A stretch of DNA of 40,051 nucleotides from Gammaproteobacteria bacterium. Lineage in GTDB: Bacteria; Pseudomonadota; Gammaproteobacteria; Ga0077536. Of the stretch, positions 26,887 to 35,372 are shown one piece after another; position 1 is the stretch's first letter, and each line of letters starts with the position of its first letter. The stretch lies in NCBI GenBank assembly GCA_019747795.1, contig JAIEQK010000125.1, positions 1 to 40,051 of the forward strand, read 5' to 3'. Below the pieces are notes generated by a model, which searched no databases, was not told the DNA's origin, and saw only the letters and a program-made list of their open reading frames with translations. The position numbers and the translations under genes are program-made.

Positions 26887-27675
26887 TCAGACGCGGCGGC
26901 GGCGGAAACCGAGCAACCCGCAGGCGCCGAGCAGGAGCGGAGCAGCGGCAGGCAGCGGGATCGGCGCGGCGGTGAGCCGCACGTTGTCGAAGTCGACTTC
27001 GAGATTGGCACCAGGATGTGCCGGGTCGACCACGTTCAGATTGACCAGGCGCAGGCTCAAGGACTGGCCGAGGCCGAGCGGATTGGCACCACTGGAGAAG
27101 CTGACCACGCTGGTCCCCACCTGGCCTTCGCCCAGGATCGGGGCCAGCGAGTTCTGATCGGAGGCGAGCAGCACGTCCCCGGCTCGCAGTTCGACCCGGT
27201 AGCCGGGAAAGCCCGAGAGGTCGAAGAAATCGCCGGAACGCGCGGTGCCGGAGGCGATGTTGATCACATCGACTTCCAAGGTATAGCGCGTGTGCGCGCT
27301 CAGCACGGCGGAGAGCGTCTGCTCGAGGCCGTACTCCCCTTGTCCGCCCGAGCCGGCGAAGTTGAAGTTGATCGCCACCCGCTGCCCTTCCGGCGCGCCG
27401 GCGGGGATGTTGGTGAAGACGCCCGGTGCGCCGACGGGATCGGCAACGAAAGGCGTGAGCGTGCCGACGAAGTGCACCGCGCCCGCGCCGCCCGCGGTGA
27501 CGCCCGCGGGATCGTAGAGCGACCAGCCGGGCGGCGGCCCGAAGGTGAACTCGTTGAACACGAGCTCGCCGTCGATATCTTCGAAGCCGGCATTGACCAC
27601 CGCGAGCGGCGCGGCTTCCGCCGCGCCTGCCACACCGAGCACCGTGAACAGTGCGCTCCAGAGTCCCCTGCGCAT
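26887..27675 (-). CDS. Secreted protein with VPLPA-CTERM sorting signal, 262 aa
   Basis: A signal peptide (LWSALFTVLGVAGAAEA) precedes a beta-sandwich-like region (VVNAGFEDIDG, WSLYDPAGV, LEVDFDNVRL). That region resembles carbohydrate-binding or galactose-binding-like domains. The C-terminus PLPAAAPLLLGACGLLG followed by an RRRR cluster is a PEP-CTERM-type (VPLPA variant) tripartite sorting signal: motif, transmembrane helix, basic tail. Such proteins are processed by an exosortase and linked to extracellular polysaccharide; no exosortase gene is in this window. A very strong GGGAGGAG lies six bases before ATG 27675. Function of the mature domain is unknown. Confidence 0.85.
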   Translation of the reverse strand: MRRGLWSALFTVLGVAGAAEAAPLAVVNAGFEDIDGELVFNEFTFGPPPGWSLYDPAGVTAGGAGAVHFVGTLTPFVADPVGAPGVFTNIPAGAPEGQRVAINFNFAGSGGQGEYGLEQTLSAVLSAHTRYTLEVDVINIASGTARSGDFFDLSGFPGYRVELRAGDVLLASDQNSLAPILGEGQVGTSVVSFSSGANPLGLGQSLSLRLVNLNVVDPAHPGANLEVDFDNVRLTAAPIPLPAAAPLLLGACGLLGFRRRRV

Positions 27676-27780
27676 CGCGTCTCCTCCCTAGATGACGTGA
27701 ATCGATACTAGGTGGGGACGTGGCGCCGCCGCGCGGAAATGCTTGGCACAATCGCTGTTACATGGGCGGCGGGAGCACGT

Positions 27781-28740
27781 TCACAGCATCGCGACGATGC
27801 GCACCGGCGCGCCGGTGGCGCCGCGGAACTTGGTGGGCAGGATGACGATGGTCGCCTCCCACAGGCCGCGACTCACCATGGCATCGGTCTTGACGTTCTC
27901 GATGATGTAGATGCCCTGGCGCGTGATCAGGTGCTGATGCACGGGAAAGATGACCTTCGAATCCTCGCAGGGCCAGACCTCCAGTGCCATGTTGTCCGCT
28001 CCCACGGCCACCACTTCCTTGGCCGCCAGCCATTTCGACGCCGCGAGGCCGATGCCGGGATAGCCGTGCGCGTACTTCACCGGCTCCGACCAGAACTTCG
28101 CGCCCCAGCCAGTGTGGATCAGAACGATGGCGGCCTTGGGGATCCTGATCTTCTGGCGCTTGAGGGCGGCTTCCAGATCGGCCGGCGTGATCGCGTAGCC
28201 CGGATCCAGGTGCGCCACGCCGTGCACCGCCGCGACGTCCAGCACGACGCCGCGCGTGAAGAAGGGCGGCGCCTTCTCGATACCGCAATGACGCAACCCG
28301 AAATCATCGGCGCCGACGGGCGCGGGAATGCCGCCGTAGAGTTCCGCATGGATGGTGGCATGCCCGAGCGCATCGATATGGGTGCTGACATGGGTGGTCA
28401 TCTCGATGCGTTCGAGATAGAAGCCGATGCCGTTCTCCGCGCCCAGCGCATCGCGAATGAAGCGCTCGCTGTTCTGCGCGCTGCTCGAGACAGTCATCAC
28501 GTAGGGCGACTGGATGGGCGGGATGGACGGTGCGCCCTGAGCGACATCGTGGGAGAGATCGATGATCTCGCCCTTCTGCACCTTCTGCAGCGCGCCCAGG
28601 ATGGTCCTGGTCGTCATGCGGTTGCCCGCGCCCAGTTGATCGTCTGGGCCCCAGATCCAGTTGTCGGGGCCGAGATCGACAGGCATTTTCGCCGCCGCCT
28701 TGCGCGTGCCGGCGGACGGTGACTTGCGACTCTTCGCCAT
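27781..28740 (-). CDS. Cyclase family protein (kynurenine-formamidase-like metal hydrolase), 319 aa
   Basis: Carries the cyclase-family metal signature H117-x-x-T-H121-x-D123-x-x-x-H127 (THVSTHIDALGH). It is preceded by IIDLSHDVAQGAP and followed by VVLDVAAVHGV, IVLIHTGWG and GADNMALEV. These are the conserved strands of the SmcD/kynurenine formamidase fold. Members hydrolyse amides, lactones or isatin. A lysine-rich N-terminus (AKSRKSPSAGTRKAAAK) is unusual and looks like a disordered tail. AAGGAG lies eight bases before ATG 28740; the longer frame to 28812 overlaps the next gene's end. Probably co-transcribed with the SDR gene 34 bp upstream. Confidence 0.9.
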   Translation of the reverse strand: MAKSRKSPSAGTRKAAAKMPVDLGPDNWIWGPDDQLGAGNRMTTRTILGALQKVQKGEIIDLSHDVAQGAPSIPPIQSPYVMTVSSSAQNSERFIRDALGAENGIGFYLERIEMTTHVSTHIDALGHATIHAELYGGIPAPVGADDFGLRHCGIEKAPPFFTRGVVLDVAAVHGVAHLDPGYAITPADLEAALKRQKIRIPKAAIVLIHTGWGAKFWSEPVKYAHGYPGIGLAASKWLAAKEVVAVGADNMALEVWPCEDSKVIFPVHQHLITRQGIYIIENVKTDAMVSRGLWEATIVILPTKFRGATGAPVRIVAML

Positions 28741-28774
28741 CTTCGAAGCTCCTTGTCCTGCCGTCCGCGTCGAC

Positions 28775-29536
28775 TTAGAGGTTGCCCTTGTGCTGCACGC
28801 CGTCAACCGCAAGGGTCACGCCCGACACCCAGCTCGCCTTGCCCGAGGCCAGGAACACCACGGCGTTCGCCACTTCTTCCGGGCGACCCATGCGACCGAA
28901 GGGAATAGTGCTGACCACCATGTCGTAGAACGCCGGCTGGTTCTGGTGCACGTTCTCCCAGAAGCCGCCGGGGAAGTCGATGGATCCCGGCGCCACGCAG
29001 TTGACCCGGATGCCCTTGGGAGCGAGTTCCATCGCCATGCTCTTGGCGTGGCTGATGAGCGCGGCCTTCACCGCCGCGTAGGCCGCGACGCCCGGCAGGC
29101 TGGCCTCCATGCCCGAAATCGAACTGATGTGCACGATGGCGCCGCCACCCTGCTGCTCTATCCACGGCGCGACCTTCCAGGTGGCGCGCACCGGCGCCAT
29201 CATGTCGATCGCCATGCTGGCCGCCCAGCCGTCCTCGTTGTCCGTGACGCCGAAACCCGAGGGGTTGTTGATCAGCACATCGACCCGTCCAAGGGCGGCA
29301 TGCGCAGCGGCAAGGAACCCGTTGAGCGAATCGGCCTTGCCCACGTCGCAGGTCTGCGCGTGCACCTTGACGCCGAGCGCGGCGATATCCGCGCGGGTCT
29401 GCTCGAGCGCCTCCGCGCCGCGCGCGCAGATCGCGACATTCGCACCTTCACGAGCGAATTCCAGCGCGATAGCCCGGCCGATGCCCCGGCTCGCCCCGGT
29501 AACGATGACGCCCTTGCCCTTGAGTCCGAGATCCAT
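28775..29536 (-). CDS. SDR family oxidoreductase, 253 aa
   Basis: A classical short-chain dehydrogenase. TGASRGIG (13-20) is the NAD(P)-binding turn, the Ser in HISSISG is about residue 138-139, and Tyr153 and Lys157 form YxxxK. The usual NNAG motif is NNPSG here, a change often seen in enoyl reductase-like and oxoacyl reductase-like members. ICARG after the second strand suggests NADP(H) preference. The C-terminal block PEEVANAVVFLAS is typical. AAGGGGGA precedes ATG 29536. It lies between the cyclase and HIBCH-like genes on the same strand, suggesting a shared catabolic operon. Substrate unknown. Confidence 0.94.
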   Translation of the reverse strand: MDLGLKGKGVIVTGASRGIGRAIALEFAREGANVAICARGAEALEQTRADIAALGVKVHAQTCDVGKADSLNGFLAAAHAALGRVDVLINNPSGFGVTDNEDGWAASMAIDMMAPVRATWKVAPWIEQQGGGAIVHISSISGMEASLPGVAAYAAVKAALISHAKSMAMELAPKGIRVNCVAPGSIDFPGGFWENVHQNQPAFYDMVVSTIPFGRMGRPEEVANAVVFLASGKASWVSGVTLAVDGVQHKGNL

Positions 29537-29596
29537 AGCGATTCCCCCTTGGATGATGTGTTTTGAGAGTTTGAGTGAGGTGGCGCCTGCGCGCGT

Positions 29597-30733
29597 TCAG
29601 AGATCGGCCAGCGGGTGCGCCTGCGGCGACCAGGGACTGGCAAAAAAGCCGTCTATCCACGCGTCGGTAACCGCCTCCACCGTGGCCGGTTGCCAATGGG
29701 GCTTGCGATCCTTGTCGATGATGAGCGCGCGAATGCCCTCGGCGAGGTCAGGTCGCGCCGCGCAGGCCAGCGAGGCGACGAGTTCGGCGCGGAACACCTC
29801 GGCGAGCGAACAAATCTTGAGTCTGCGCTGCAGTTCGATGGAGAGCACCGCGGTGGTCGGCGAGCCGGCGCGCAGCGTGGCCGCCGCCCGCGCAAGCCAC
29901 TCGTCGCTCGACTCGAGCGCGGCGACGGCCGCAATTATCTCGCGCGGATCGGTCGGCGCGCAGAGCCGATTGATGAGGTCGAAATGACGGCGCAGCGGGC
30001 CAGGGGCGGCGGCCGGCGCGGCCAGGTCGTCGAGAATGCGTGACAGCGCCGCGCCATCGGCGCGAGATGCGCCCCGCCAGGGCTGCGCCTGGAGCCGCGC
30101 CAGGACTTCCGCCTTGCGCGCGTGCTCCACGTGGTAATCGGCGAGACCGGCGAAGAGCGCGTCGGACGCGCCGAGCTGGGCGGCCGTCAAGGCCAGGAAC
30201 AGCCCGGTGCGACCCGGTGCACGGGCCAGGAACCAGCTGCCGGCGACGTCGGCATACAGCCCGATGTTGATCTCCGGCATCGCGATACGCACCTGCTCCG
30301 TGACGACCCGGTGGCTCGCGCCGATCATGAGTCCCATGCCACCGCCCATGACCACACCGTGCCCCCAGCACAGCACGGGCTTGGGGAAGGTATGCAGGGC
30401 ATAGTCGAGGCGATATTCGCGCGAGAAGAAATCCAGCGCATAGGCGTTGGCGCGGATGTCGTCATGCGACGCGGACGCGTGGTGCGCCAGGCAAGCCCCG
30501 TGCAGACGGGTGAGGTCCGCACCGGCACAGAAGGCCCGCTCGCCAGCCCCCTCGAGGACCACGAGGGCGATACCGTCATCTGCCGACCATGCCGCGCAAC
30601 GCTCGGCCAGGAGATCGATCATCTCCAAGGTCAGGGCATTCAGGGATTTCTCGGCGTTGAGCCGCGCGACACCCAACCGATGACCGGACTCCGTGGGCAG
30701 TTCCTCGAATAGCACGGGAGCGGATTGCGACAC
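29597..30733 (-). CDS. Enoyl-CoA hydratase/isomerase family, 3-hydroxyisobutyryl-CoA hydrolase-like, 378 aa
   Basis: A crotonase-fold protein with the HIBCH-type long C-terminal half. Oxyanion-hole segments are AFCAGADL (68-73) and VMGGGMGLMIGASH. The acidic pair is Glu154 (AMPEINIGLY) and Asp162 (ADVAGSW), the arrangement of hydroxyisobutyryl-CoA hydrolases. IELQRRLKICSLAEVFRAEL and DKDRKPHW match the HIBCH C-terminus. It would free 3-hydroxyisobutyrate or a similar hydroxy acid from CoA in valine-type degradation. Start codon is GTG at 30733, with only a weak AGGGC upstream. Same strand as the SDR and cyclase genes. Confidence 0.9.
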   Translation of the reverse strand: MSQSAPVLFEELPTESGHRLGVARLNAEKSLNALTLEMIDLLAERCAAWSADDGIALVVLEGAGERAFCAGADLTRLHGACLAHHASASHDDIRANAYALDFFSREYRLDYALHTFPKPVLCWGHGVVMGGGMGLMIGASHRVVTEQVRIAMPEINIGLYADVAGSWFLARAPGRTGLFLALTAAQLGASDALFAGLADYHVEHARKAEVLARLQAQPWRGASRADGAALSRILDDLAAPAAAPGPLRRHFDLINRLCAPTDPREIIAAVAALESSDEWLARAAATLRAGSPTTAVLSIELQRRLKICSLAEVFRAELVASLACAARPDLAEGIRALIIDKDRKPHWQPATVEAVTDAWIDGFFASPWSPQAHPLADL

Positions 30734-30877
30734 GCGACGGCCCTGGTCTCTGGTGGAAGCAGGATTCTAAGGGCAATGCGTTGAGCAGTGCAGTGCCGCT
30801 GGCCAGGGGCTCGGCGACCGAGGCGGCGGGGGTGAGTGGAGGTGCGGGCGGTCGCCGCGACGCACCGCACCTACGGC

Positions 30878-31549
30878 TCAAAAATCGCGCAGGTACTGCC
30901 AGTGCGTACCGGCCATGATCAGCCGGTGACGCGGTCCGGGCGTGTGGAAATCCAAGGTCTCGTAGCTCGCGTCCTCCTGGTAGACCGTGCAGCGACCGTC
31001 CTCGATCGGCACCAGCCGTGGGACGAAGCGCTGGACCGGGGTGGCGCGCACACTTTGAACCAGCCCAGCGACGCCGGCATGGCTGGAGAACCCCAGCAAG
31101 GTCACGTAGGTGGGCGCCGGCAACTCCAGTTCGCCCCGCCCGTGCATCTCCAGCGCCCTCGCCGGAGTCAGCCAGGCGCTGTCGACGATCTCGGAGTTGT
31201 CGATGCGCACCTCCGGCGTCCCCGTCACCGGGGCAACAAAGAACCACGTAGCAAATCGCTTGGGCAGTTGCACGGGCGTCGTCCAGTGTGCGAACGGCAG
31301 CATGCCGTCCACCGTCACCTCAAGGCCGGTCTCCTCCAGCGTTTCCCGCACGGCTGCCCGCTTGGCGATCTCGAGCTCGTCATCCGCGCCATCCGCCACG
31401 TCGACCCGCCCGCCGGGAAACACCCAGGCGCCGCCGTGAAAGGCGATTTTCTCGTTGCGTCGAAGCATGAGGACTTCGATCGCACTGTTACCGTCCCTGA
31501 TAACGACGACGGAGGCGGAGGGCTTGGCGGGGGCGGGTTGCGCATTCAT
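30878..31549 (-). CDS. NUDIX hydrolase (NUDT19/CoA-diphosphatase-like), 223 aa
   Basis: A canonical Nudix box runs from Gly54 to Leu76: G-x5-E60-x7-R68-E69-x-x-E72-E73-x-G75. It is preceded by VFPGGRVDVAD. The protein hydrolyses nucleoside diphosphates linked to another group. The N-terminal SASVVVIRDGNSAIEVLMLRR and a long C-terminal extension resemble the NUDT19/NUDT7-like class acting on CoA derivatives, fitting a CoA-rich neighbourhood, but this is inference. Start ATG 31549 has only a weak ribosome-binding site. It is the last gene before the composition changes at about 31550. Confidence 0.88.
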   Translation of the reverse strand: MNAQPAPAKPSASVVVIRDGNSAIEVLMLRRNEKIAFHGGAWVFPGGRVDVADGADDELEIAKRAAVRETLEETGLEVTVDGMLPFAHWTTPVQLPKRFATWFFVAPVTGTPEVRIDNSEIVDSAWLTPARALEMHGRGELELPAPTYVTLLGFSSHAGVAGLVQSVRATPVQRFVPRLVPIEDGRCTVYQEDASYETLDFHTPGPRHRLIMAGTHWQYLRDF

Positions 31550-31826
31550 GACTCGAAAGTATAGCGCAGAGCAGTGTCGCCTCGGGCGTCTGAGCGGCCA
31601 CGCGCCCCACTAAGTCCCACCACCACCGTCGTGTCTCCCCCAATTTCGCTCCTGAATCCACTCGGTCCATCGAGCACAGAGTCAACCAGCGGAAGCCTCA
31701 AGCACACACCAACCGAGAGACGAGGTCGGCCACCAATGTTGCAAAGTCAGTCACACGAGCATAGCGACGACTCGATTCGCGGCCCAAGCCGCTCAAACCC
31801 ATCGAAGCTCCTACCACCCACCTTAG
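31550..31826. other. Non-coding stretch at the edge of the low-GC segment
   Basis: 277 bp between the NUDIX gene and the IS30 left inverted repeat. No credible ORF, RNA or hairpin is seen. Base composition already drops here, so the foreign segment probably begins within it. The promoter of the NUDIX gene must lie at its left end, but I see no clear boxes. Confidence 0.5.
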
Positions 31827-31849
31827 ATTCAACTGCGAAGTGCAACACC
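31827..31849 (+). repeat. IS30 left inverted repeat
   Basis: GATTCA, a variable hexamer, then GAAGTGCAACAC-type core. The core AAGTGCAACAC (11 bases) is identical in the inverse orientation at the right end. Confidence 0.65.
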
Positions 31850-31854
31850 GGTAG

Positions 31855-32804
31855 TTATCGGGATTCATAACACTGCTCCGGTGTCAGGAAGCCGATCCGC
31901 TCTCGGGGACGGGTGTTCAGTCGATGCGCGATGGCATCGTAATCTGCCTGAGTGAGATGGGCCGTGCTTTGGGCTTTGGGCAGGTACTGTCGTGTGAGCC
32001 CGTTGGTGTTCTCGTTCAGTCCCCGCTCCCATGAGTGATGTGGGGTGGCGAAGTAGAAGCGCGTACCGGTCTTCTGTTCTATCTCGCGGAATTGGTGGAA
32101 CTCGGTGCCGTTTTCGGCGGTGACGGTTCGCACTGGCCTGGACTGCCTTTGTAGCAGGCGTATGACCCGCCGGTTGAGTTCGGTGGTGGTGCGTGCCTTG
32201 AGCTTGCCGATGAGGGTATAGGCGGTCTTCCGCTCGACCAGAGTGACGATGCAGTGCTGGTCGCGGTCGCCAATGACGGTGTCGATTTCCCAGTGGCCGA
32301 CCCGTGAGCGATGCCCGGCCCCCGGGGGCGTTCAGAGATGTGCCGTTTACCGGGCATGACGCCGCGGAAATCGACCGAGCGGTAACGCTTGCGCCACTTC
32401 TTGCCTGCCTGGCAGAGGTGAAGATAGAGGGTGCCGCCGTAGAAGCGGTCGTACCAGACAAAGCGGTAGATGGTCTCGTGGCTGATGGAGAAGACCCCGT
32501 GCCCGGCGAGCCAGCCTGAGATTTGCCTGAGGCTCCACTCGAGGCGGAGCAGTGAGATGACCATCTGCCAGTGGTGGTCGGCAAAGTGCCACTTCCGTCG
32601 GGCCTGGTGGCGCCGAGCCTGGGTGCGGCGAATGGCCTTGGCGGCACGATAGCCGCCATCGTTGCAAAGGTTACGCCTGACCTCGCGCATGACGGTGCTG
32701 CGATGGCGCCCGAGCTGCCGTGCAATCTCGCTGTAATTGAGACCTTGCCGAAGGAGAGCGGCGAGCATATACCTCTCCTCGGCGGTGAGCTGATGATACT
32801 TCAT
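31855..32804 (-). pseudogene. IS30 family transposase, frameshifted
   Basis: The N-terminal part (32804 down to about 32325) reads MKYHQLTAEERYML, an HTH (YSEIARQLGRHRSTVMREVRRN) and ISHETIYRFVW. The C-terminal part continues in another frame: VGHWEIDTVIGDRD, then TVTAENGTEF and NENTNGLTRQYLPKAQ. The break is in the run CCCCCGGGGG (32319-32328); one extra base there would restore a continuous protein of about 316 residues. DDE residues: Asp at 32281-32283, a Glu (32113-32115) where Asp is canonical, and the final Glu 34 residues on. Start ATG 32804 has AAGGAT upstream; an ATG at 32813 is also in frame. Confidence 0.87.
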
Positions 32805-32886
32805 CGATGGCATCCTTCTCCGGCCAGAAAAGAATGCTGATGAGTACCCCGGCTCGCCGCGTCTAATGTGACCCTGGGACGAAAGC

Positions 32887-32909
32887 GTGTTGCACTTAGT
32901 TTATGAATC
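32887..32909 (-). repeat. IS30 right inverted repeat
   Basis: Reads GTGTTGCACTTAG then TTTATGAATC on the plus strand, the imperfect inverse of 31827-31849. Confidence 0.65.
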
Positions 32910-33017
32910 CGCGGGCCAATAGATACGGAGTCCCAGACCGCATCAACGCGAAGCCACACGCTGTTTGGCTCACGCGCTCCCGCGTTCGTCGATGCCCCAT
33001 CCCCAGCATCCGGATCA

Positions 33018-33911
33018 CTATAGTCTCACCAAGACAGAACCGGATGCCGGCGCGCCATCTTCCCCTAACTCCTGTGGAACTTTCGCTGGGCTGATCTTTG
33101 GAATTCCGGCGTGCGAAGGTCCACAGGAACGATTCAAGTTCCACACAAGGCCGCAACGCTCGAAAACCACGAAAACGAAGAACCCAAGGTCGAGTTGCCA
33201 CCACTCATGCCCAAGGCGCGCACTGCGCGGGTTTGCGTGGTGGTTGTTATGCCAGCCCTCGCCAAACGTAAGAAGCGCGAGCAGGAACGAATTCTTACTA
33301 TCGTCCCCCGTGCAGTATGTGGGCTTTCCTAAGATGTGGAACAGAACTGACACTGAGAACGCCAAATGCCACACCGCCACAATCGAAAGAAGCCCCCCGT
33401 AAACAAGTACCTCTCGGCCGCCAATCTTGTATAGAAGAGCTAACAAGACCAGATTGGGGACGAAATACCATTGATTGAGCAGGACGAGCTCAGGGAAGCG
33501 CTTGAGATCGGACACTCGCCCAAGAACATTCTCGTGATATCTCTTACTAATTACCCACCCAATGTAACTCTTGAAAAACCCGTCTTGCCGGAAGCTATGA
33601 AGATCTCCTGCGCTATCCGAAAATAGATGATGATGTCGATGACCTGACGCGAATCGAATCGGAGACCGCGCCATTGTAAGCGTAGACCATACGCCGAGCA
33701 CTGCCTGGAATCCCCGCGACGTACTGCAGACGCGATGTGAAAAATAGCGATGCGCGGCGCACGTAAAACCCAACCACCTAAACCCCACCATTCCGAAAAA
33801 CCAGAAAACCGCCTCTGCCGAAAGATCTGTTGTGGCCACCAAATCGAGAGTGAGCCAATGCACCAAAAGAAAAACGATAAGTATCGAGTAATTTACCTCT
33901 GAAACTCGCAT
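33018..33911 (-). CDS. Membrane fatty-acyl desaturase (acyl-CoA/acyl-lipid delta-9 type), 297 aa
   Basis: A di-iron membrane desaturase with all three histidine boxes: HRYFSH (54-59), HRHHH (91-95) and HNNHH (221-225), the last followed by ANPRSAR as in stearoyl-CoA-type enzymes. Hydrophobic stretches at about 8-28, 33-50, 146-165 and 170-195 fit the four-helix topology. It introduces a cis double bond in an acyl chain at the inner membrane. GGAG lies nine bases before ATG 33911. It starts 26 bp after the RpfF-like gene's stop on the same strand, so the two probably form one transcript. Composition is clearly AT-richer than the flanking chromosome. The acyl carrier used is not readable from the sequence. 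Confidence 0.9.
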   Translation of the reverse strand: MRVSEVNYSILIVFLLVHWLTLDLVATTDLSAEAVFWFFGMVGFRWLGFTCAAHRYFSHRVCSTSRGFQAVLGVWSTLTMARSPIRFASGHRHHHLFSDSAGDLHSFRQDGFFKSYIGWVISKRYHENVLGRVSDLKRFPELVLLNQWYFVPNLVLLALLYKIGGREVLVYGGLLSIVAVWHLAFSVSVLFHILGKPTYCTGDDSKNSFLLALLTFGEGWHNNHHANPRSARLGHEWWQLDLGFFVFVVFERCGLVWNLNRSCGPSHAGIPKISPAKVPQELGEDGAPASGSVLVRL

Positions 33912-33937
33912 TTCAAATCTCCAGACGAAGGATTAGA

Positions 33938-34822
33938 TCAGACAACACGAATGCTCGGGGCCAATCGAAACAGGCGGCTTTGCGCCTGCGAAAGATACCC
34001 AATGGTCTTGATTTCCTTCTTTCCAAGCAGCATGGCCCGCTCCGCCCACTGCCTAGCAGTACTTCGAAGATCCGATTCTCGCACCCTAGAGAAGCGCTTC
34101 TTTTTTAGCTTAATGAACGATTTTTTTTCGTTCTGACAGACTTCCGTCGCAAGCTCCATTCCTTGACCAGTCGGCGCCAAGTAGTCCACGACCCCGGCTT
34201 CGTATAGCTCCTCCGCCGAAATCTTCGTCGCATTCCGAATCAGAGTAAGACCCAGTTCACGCGCACCTCGGCATTCCATTAATCTTGCCCCGCCCATGCC
34301 CGGGAACAAGCCAAAGAGTGCCTCAGGAAAGCCGAATACAGCCCCTTTCTCAGCAACTAGTACGTTACACGCGAGAGCTGCTTCGAACCCACCGCCCAGT
34401 GCATCGCCTTGCACCACTGCAACCGTAATCGTCTGGTCCAAATCGAATCCCGAAATGGCGTTCCAGACGGCATCAATGGAAAGATTGGCGTAATTGAAGA
34501 GAGCAGTTTCGTCACCTTTTGCCAAACATGATTGGAAGTAATCCAGATGTCCCCCGAGTGAGAAAACGTGCGGCCGGCCTGAACCATAGATCACGAAGCC
34601 GGGTGCACTTGCACCGAGACTGCGCATTTGGGATCCGAACGTTACAAGTTCCTGCAGAACCGGGACGGTGTACGAGACTGGCGCAGTGGCTCTCGATATC
34701 AGCCACGCGGTGGAAAGACGTGGCTCCACAGTGACATCAAAGTGGTCACGGGGCTTGCAGCCTGAAAGCGTTGCATGAGTGAGGTTACGTTCGACTTGTA
34801 GCGCAACTGGGGGCAAAGACAT
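33938..34822 (-). CDS. rpfF: RpfF-like DSF synthase (crotonase family), 294 aa
   Basis: A crotonase-fold protein that follows Xanthomonas RpfF block by block: HVFSLGGHLDYF, VVQGDALGGGFEAALACNV, and FGFPEALFGLFPGMGG. The two catalytic glutamates of RpfF (Glu141 and Glu161, 20 residues apart) have exact counterparts in Glu147 and Glu167. RpfF dehydrates 3-hydroxyacyl-ACP and releases the cis-2-unsaturated fatty acid signal DSF. Length (294) matches RpfF (289). ATG 34822 is preceded by CGGAG at good spacing; a GTG at 34864 would add 14 residues. The C-terminal half is more basic (KKSFIKLKKKRFSR) than usual. Nearby ACP, ketosynthase, desaturase and RpfC-like kinase genes support a signalling role. 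Confidence 0.85.
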   Translation of the reverse strand: MSLPPVALQVERNLTHATLSGCKPRDHFDVTVEPRLSTAWLISRATAPVSYTVPVLQELVTFGSQMRSLGASAPGFVIYGSGRPHVFSLGGHLDYFQSCLAKGDETALFNYANLSIDAVWNAISGFDLDQTITVAVVQGDALGGGFEAALACNVLVAEKGAVFGFPEALFGLFPGMGGARLMECRGARELGLTLIRNATKISAEELYEAGVVDYLAPTGQGMELATEVCQNEKKSFIKLKKKRFSRVRESDLRSTARQWAERAMLLGKKEIKTIGYLSQAQSRLFRLAPSIRVV

Positions 34823-35117
34823 ATCGAGTTCTCCGAGGGGTCCAAATGGAAGAGGCTCCGGCACGGCCGGATGCGGCAGCGATGCAATGGCAGTGCGCTG
34901 TGCGCGTTCTCTATTCCCAAGAAACCTCAGACAGCCCGCTTACCTGTAAAGGCGGACCAGCCTTTCGCTGTGCATCCCTTCGTTGCAGCGCATTGCGTAT
35001 GTAATATTGCCCTAAGTGGGGTGTCGCCATTGCAACGCGCATGGTCACGTGCGGCTTCTAACTGGTTCAAGGCCAGCGGCCGTTCGGTCGGTTCAGGTAG
35101 GTGGCTTGGAATTTGAA
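34823..35117. promoter_or_regulatory. Divergent intergenic region between the RpfF-like and ACP genes
   Basis: 295 bp that must contain the start signals for both the minus-strand synthase-desaturase pair and the plus-strand ACP-ketosynthase pair. It would suit a shared, coordinately regulated promoter. TTGCAG (34983-34988) and TAATAT (35002-35007) are present, but the 13-base spacing is too short for a standard sigma-70 promoter. No clear operator palindrome was found. Confidence 0.4.
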
Positions 35118-35372
35118 ATGAAAAATACTTCGAATACGGTACATTCGAGAGTTCTACGGCTGGTCGCCGAAGTTCTTGCACTGTCTGCAGAAAAGGTGAC
35201 GCAGGAGGCCCTGTTGAATGCGGACCTCGGAGCGACCTCGATGGATCTCGTCAGCATTGCCATCGCCATAGACGACGAATTCGATGTCGAGATAGATCTA
35301 GCCGCTCTACCGAAAGGAGACGTGACAGTCGCACAGGTGGTTGATCACGTCGCGGACCTAGTTGGTGCGTAG
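35118..35372 (+). CDS. Acyl carrier protein, 84 aa
   Basis: A free-standing ACP. The 4'-phosphopantetheine attachment serine is Ser41 in DLGATSMDLVSIAIAIDDEFDVEID. The usual DSL is ATSMD here, as in specialised secondary-metabolite and signalling ACPs rather than the housekeeping AcpP. Acidic helix II follows as expected. The length is normal. A short GGA lies about eight bases before ATG 35118. The 3' end overlaps the start of the ketosynthase gene. In this context it most likely carries the acyl chain for the adjacent ketosynthase and RpfF-like synthase. It needs a phosphopantetheinyl transferase encoded elsewhere. Confidence 0.9.
   Translation: MKNTSNTVHSRVLRLVAEVLALSAEKVTQEALLNADLGATSMDLVSIAIAIDDEFDVEIDLAALPKGDVTVAQVVDHVADLVGA

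Larger units (their letters stand above)
31827..32909 (-). mobile_element. IS30-family insertion sequence
   Basis: Imperfect 23-bp inverted repeats (31827-31849 and 32887-32909) share GATTCA and AAGTGCAACAC, 18 of 23 positions. They enclose an IS30-type transposase on the minus strand. At about 1083 bp the size is right for the family. No target-site duplication is evident next to these ends, so the exact tips may be off by a few bases or the element is old. The transposase is frameshifted, so the copy is probably immobile unless frameshifting occurs. Confidence 0.85.

Noticed and set aside
31550-31826. A possible small gene in the gap before the IS element
   Set aside because: The only open frame starts in the gap without a ribosome-binding site and runs into the inverted repeat.
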